DNA from: Mercurialis annua
Taxonomy: Eukaryota > Streptophyta > Magnoliopsida > Malpighiales > Euphorbiaceae
Direction of reading: 5' to 3'
Assembly (NCBI RefSeq): GCF_937616625.2
Contig: NC_065573.1
Location: forward strand, 1,081,001 to 1,145,000
DNA length: 64,000 nt
Shown: positions 61,823 through 64,000 of the stretch, one piece after another
How positions within the stretch are numbered: position 1 is the first letter of the stretch
Layout of the letters: every line of letters starts with the position of its first letter
Made by a program: the position numbers and the translations under genes
Notes under the pieces: model-generated
What the model was told of the DNA's origin: nothing
Seen by the model: only the letters and a program-made list of their open reading frames with translations
Database searches by the model: none

Positions 61823-64000
61823 GAAACAAAACCAAACGTGTCACCTTTTTAGCGATTTATGCCAAACGTTTACAAACATTACGAAACAAATCCAAACGTT
61901 TCCCAATTTTAGCGATTTAAACCAAACGTTTAAAACGTTACGAAAAAAATCCAAACATTTCACCTTTTTAGTGATTTAAGACAAACGTTTACAAACGTTA
62001 GCAAATAAATCCAAACGTTTTGCATTTTTAGCGACTGAAGACAAAGTTTGCAAACGTTACGAAACAAATCCAAACGTTTCCCATATTTAGCAATTTAAGC
62101 CAAGTTTTACAATCGTTATAAAAAAAACCAAGCGTTTCACCTTTTTAGCAATTAAGCGAAACATTTACAAACGTAACGAAACAAATCCAAGTGTTTCACC
62201 TTTTTAGCAATTTAAGCCAAATTTTACAAACGTTACAAAACAAATCCAAGCGTTTTTCTTTTTCAGCAATTTAAGACAAACGTTTACAAATGTTCGGAAA
62301 CAAATCCAAATGTTTCACTTATTTAGCGATTTAAGCCAAACATTTACAAACGGTACGAAAAAAATCAAAATGTTTCACCTTTTTAGCGATTTCAGCCAAA
62401 CGTTTACAAATGCTATGAAACAAATCCAAACATTTCACCTTTTTTGTGATTTAAGCCAAACGTTTACAAACGTTGCGGAACAAATCCGAACATTTCACCT
62501 TTTTAGCTATTTAAGCCAAATATTTACAAAAATTATGAAATAAATCCAAATGTTTCACTTTTTTAGCGATTTAAGCCAAACATTTACAAACGGTACGAAA
62601 AAAATCAAAACGTTTCACCTTTTTAGCGATTTCAGCCAAACGTTTACAAACGCTACGAATCAAATCAAAACGTTTCACCTTTTTTGTAATTTAATCCAAA
62701 CGTTTACAAACGTTACAAAACAAATCCAGAAGTTTCACCTTTTTAGCGATTTAAGCAAAATGTTGACAAACATTACGAAACATATCCAAACGTTTCACCT
62801 TTTTAGCGATTTAAGCCAAACGTTTACAAATGTTACGAAACAAATCCAAACATTTCACCTTTTTTGCTATTTAAGCCAAACGTTTACAAACGTTGCGGAA
62901 CAAATCCGAACGTTTCACCTTTTTAGCGATTTAAGCCAAACGTTTACAAACGTTCCGAAAAAAATCCGAATGTTTCACCCTTTTAGCGATTTAAGCCAAA
63001 CGTTTATAAGCGTTACAAAACAAAACCAAACGTTTAAAACGTTACAAAACAAATCCAAACGTTCCACATATTTAGTGATTTAAGACAAACGTATAGAAAC
63101 GTTACGAAACAAAACCAAGCGTTTCCCCTTTTTAGCAATTTAAGCCAAACGTTTACAAACATTACAAAACAAATCAAAGCATTTTCCCTTTTTAGCAATA
63201 TAAGCCAAACATTTACAAATGCTAAGAAACAAATCCAAGCGTTTCACATTTTTAGCAATTTAAGCCAAACGTTTACAAACGCTACGAAACAAATCCAAAC
63301 GTTTCACCTTTTTAGCGATTTAAGCCAATCGTTTACAAACGTTACAAAACAAATCCAAAAGTTTCACCTTTTTAGCAATTTAAGCCAAATATTTACAAAG
63401 ATTATGAAATAAATACAAATGTTTAACCTTTTTAGCGATTTAAGCCAAACGTTTACAGACGTTACGAAACAAAACAAGCGTTTCACCTTTTTAGCAATTT
63501 AAGCCAAACGTTTACTAACTTTACAAAACAAATCCAAGCGTTTCCCCTTTTTAACGATTTAAGGCAAACGTTTACAAACCTTACGAAACAAATCCAAATG
63601 TTTCACCTTTTTAGAAATTTAAGCCAAATGTGTATATTCGTTACGAAACAAATCCAAACGTTCGACATTTTTAGCGATAACGTTTACAAACATTACAAAA
63701 CAAATCCAAACGTTTATCCTTTTTAGCGATTTAAGCCAAACGTTTACAAACGTTAGGAAACAAATCCAAACATTTCCCCTTTTTAGCTATTTAAGCCAAA
63801 CGTTTACAAACGTTTTGAAATAAATCCAAACGTTTCGACTTTTTAGCAATTTAAGCCAAACGTTTACAAACGTTACGAAATAAATCCAAACGTTTCACCT
63901 TTTTAGCGATTTAAGCCAAACCTTTACAAACTTTACGAAACAAAACCAAGCGTTTCACCTTTTTAGCAAATTAAACCAAACGTTTACAAACGTAACGAAA
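61823..64000 (+). repeat. 60-bp tandem satellite array, segment 5
   Basis: Satellite to the window end. A local four-monomer (240-bp) duplication is visible: the set with GGTACGAAAAAAATCAAAA followed by GATTTCAGCCAAACG at about 62350 recurs at about 62590. The longest uninterrupted satellite frame of the window (177 codons, 62550-63083) is here, and it consists only of the 20-residue repeat. No host feature is visible. Confidence 0.95.

Noticed and set aside
1..64000. Dozens of 60-177-residue open frames in the satellite on both strands (repeats of TFTNVTKQIQ or KRLDLFRNVCK)
   Set aside because: They follow from a 60-bp period with one stop-free frame. They lack conserved starts, vary in length with random stops, and resemble no protein family.

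Overview
The window is nuclear plant DNA, almost certainly from a eudicot, although the species cannot be named from sequence alone. About 48 kb of the 64 kb is one tandem satellite with a 60-bp monomer, always in the same orientation, giving roughly 800 monomers. There is no sign of a host gene. Four blocks interrupt the satellite, and all are transposable elements or their remains. The plant assignment rests on a Tekay/Del-type chromovirus with an initiator-Met primer-binding site, and on a CACTA (En/Spm) element with GCGACGGA subterminal repeats.

Layout: 1-7397 satellite; 7398-18109 a 10.7-kb Ty3/gypsy chromovirus on the minus strand with two 2.65-kb LTRs, 5-bp target-site duplications (GTTAA), PBS, PPT, gag, protease, RT, RNase H, integrase and chromodomain; 18110-34605 satellite; 34606-36773 a CACTA element with one end missing, holding the 3' exon of a transposase-associated gene; about 36774-57820 satellite; 57821-60152 a plus-strand solo LTR related to the first element; 60153-61267 satellite; 61268-61822 a truncated minus-strand LTR fragment of the same broad type; 61823-64000 satellite.

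The satellite is organised at several scales. The monomer contains the box CCAAACGTTT twice and AACGTT three times. Recombination between these boxes explains 50-bp and 90-bp variant units. Groups of variant monomers form multi-kb higher-order blocks, with the same rare monomers recurring about 9 kb apart once insertions are discounted. One segment of 5342 bp is directly duplicated (41064-46405 and 46406-51747) with only about ten differences seen, so it is a very recent unequal crossover. Smaller local duplications lie at 2991-3704 (357-bp unit) and 62300-62770 (240-bp unit).

The chromovirus has LTRs about 99% identical by eye, so it inserted recently. Its pol frame is nevertheless broken by one in-frame TAG and three single-base-type frameshifts, so this copy looks unable to make a full polyprotein unless some breaks are sequencing errors. 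All three LTR-type insertions sit within a few bases of the same monomer position (17-24 of 60), which suggests a local integration preference. The LTRs also carry short repeat or palindrome arrays just upstream of the putative TATA box, with different sequences in different elements.

Most long open frames in the satellite arise because 60 is a multiple of three and one frame of the monomer lacks stops. They are not annotated as genes.
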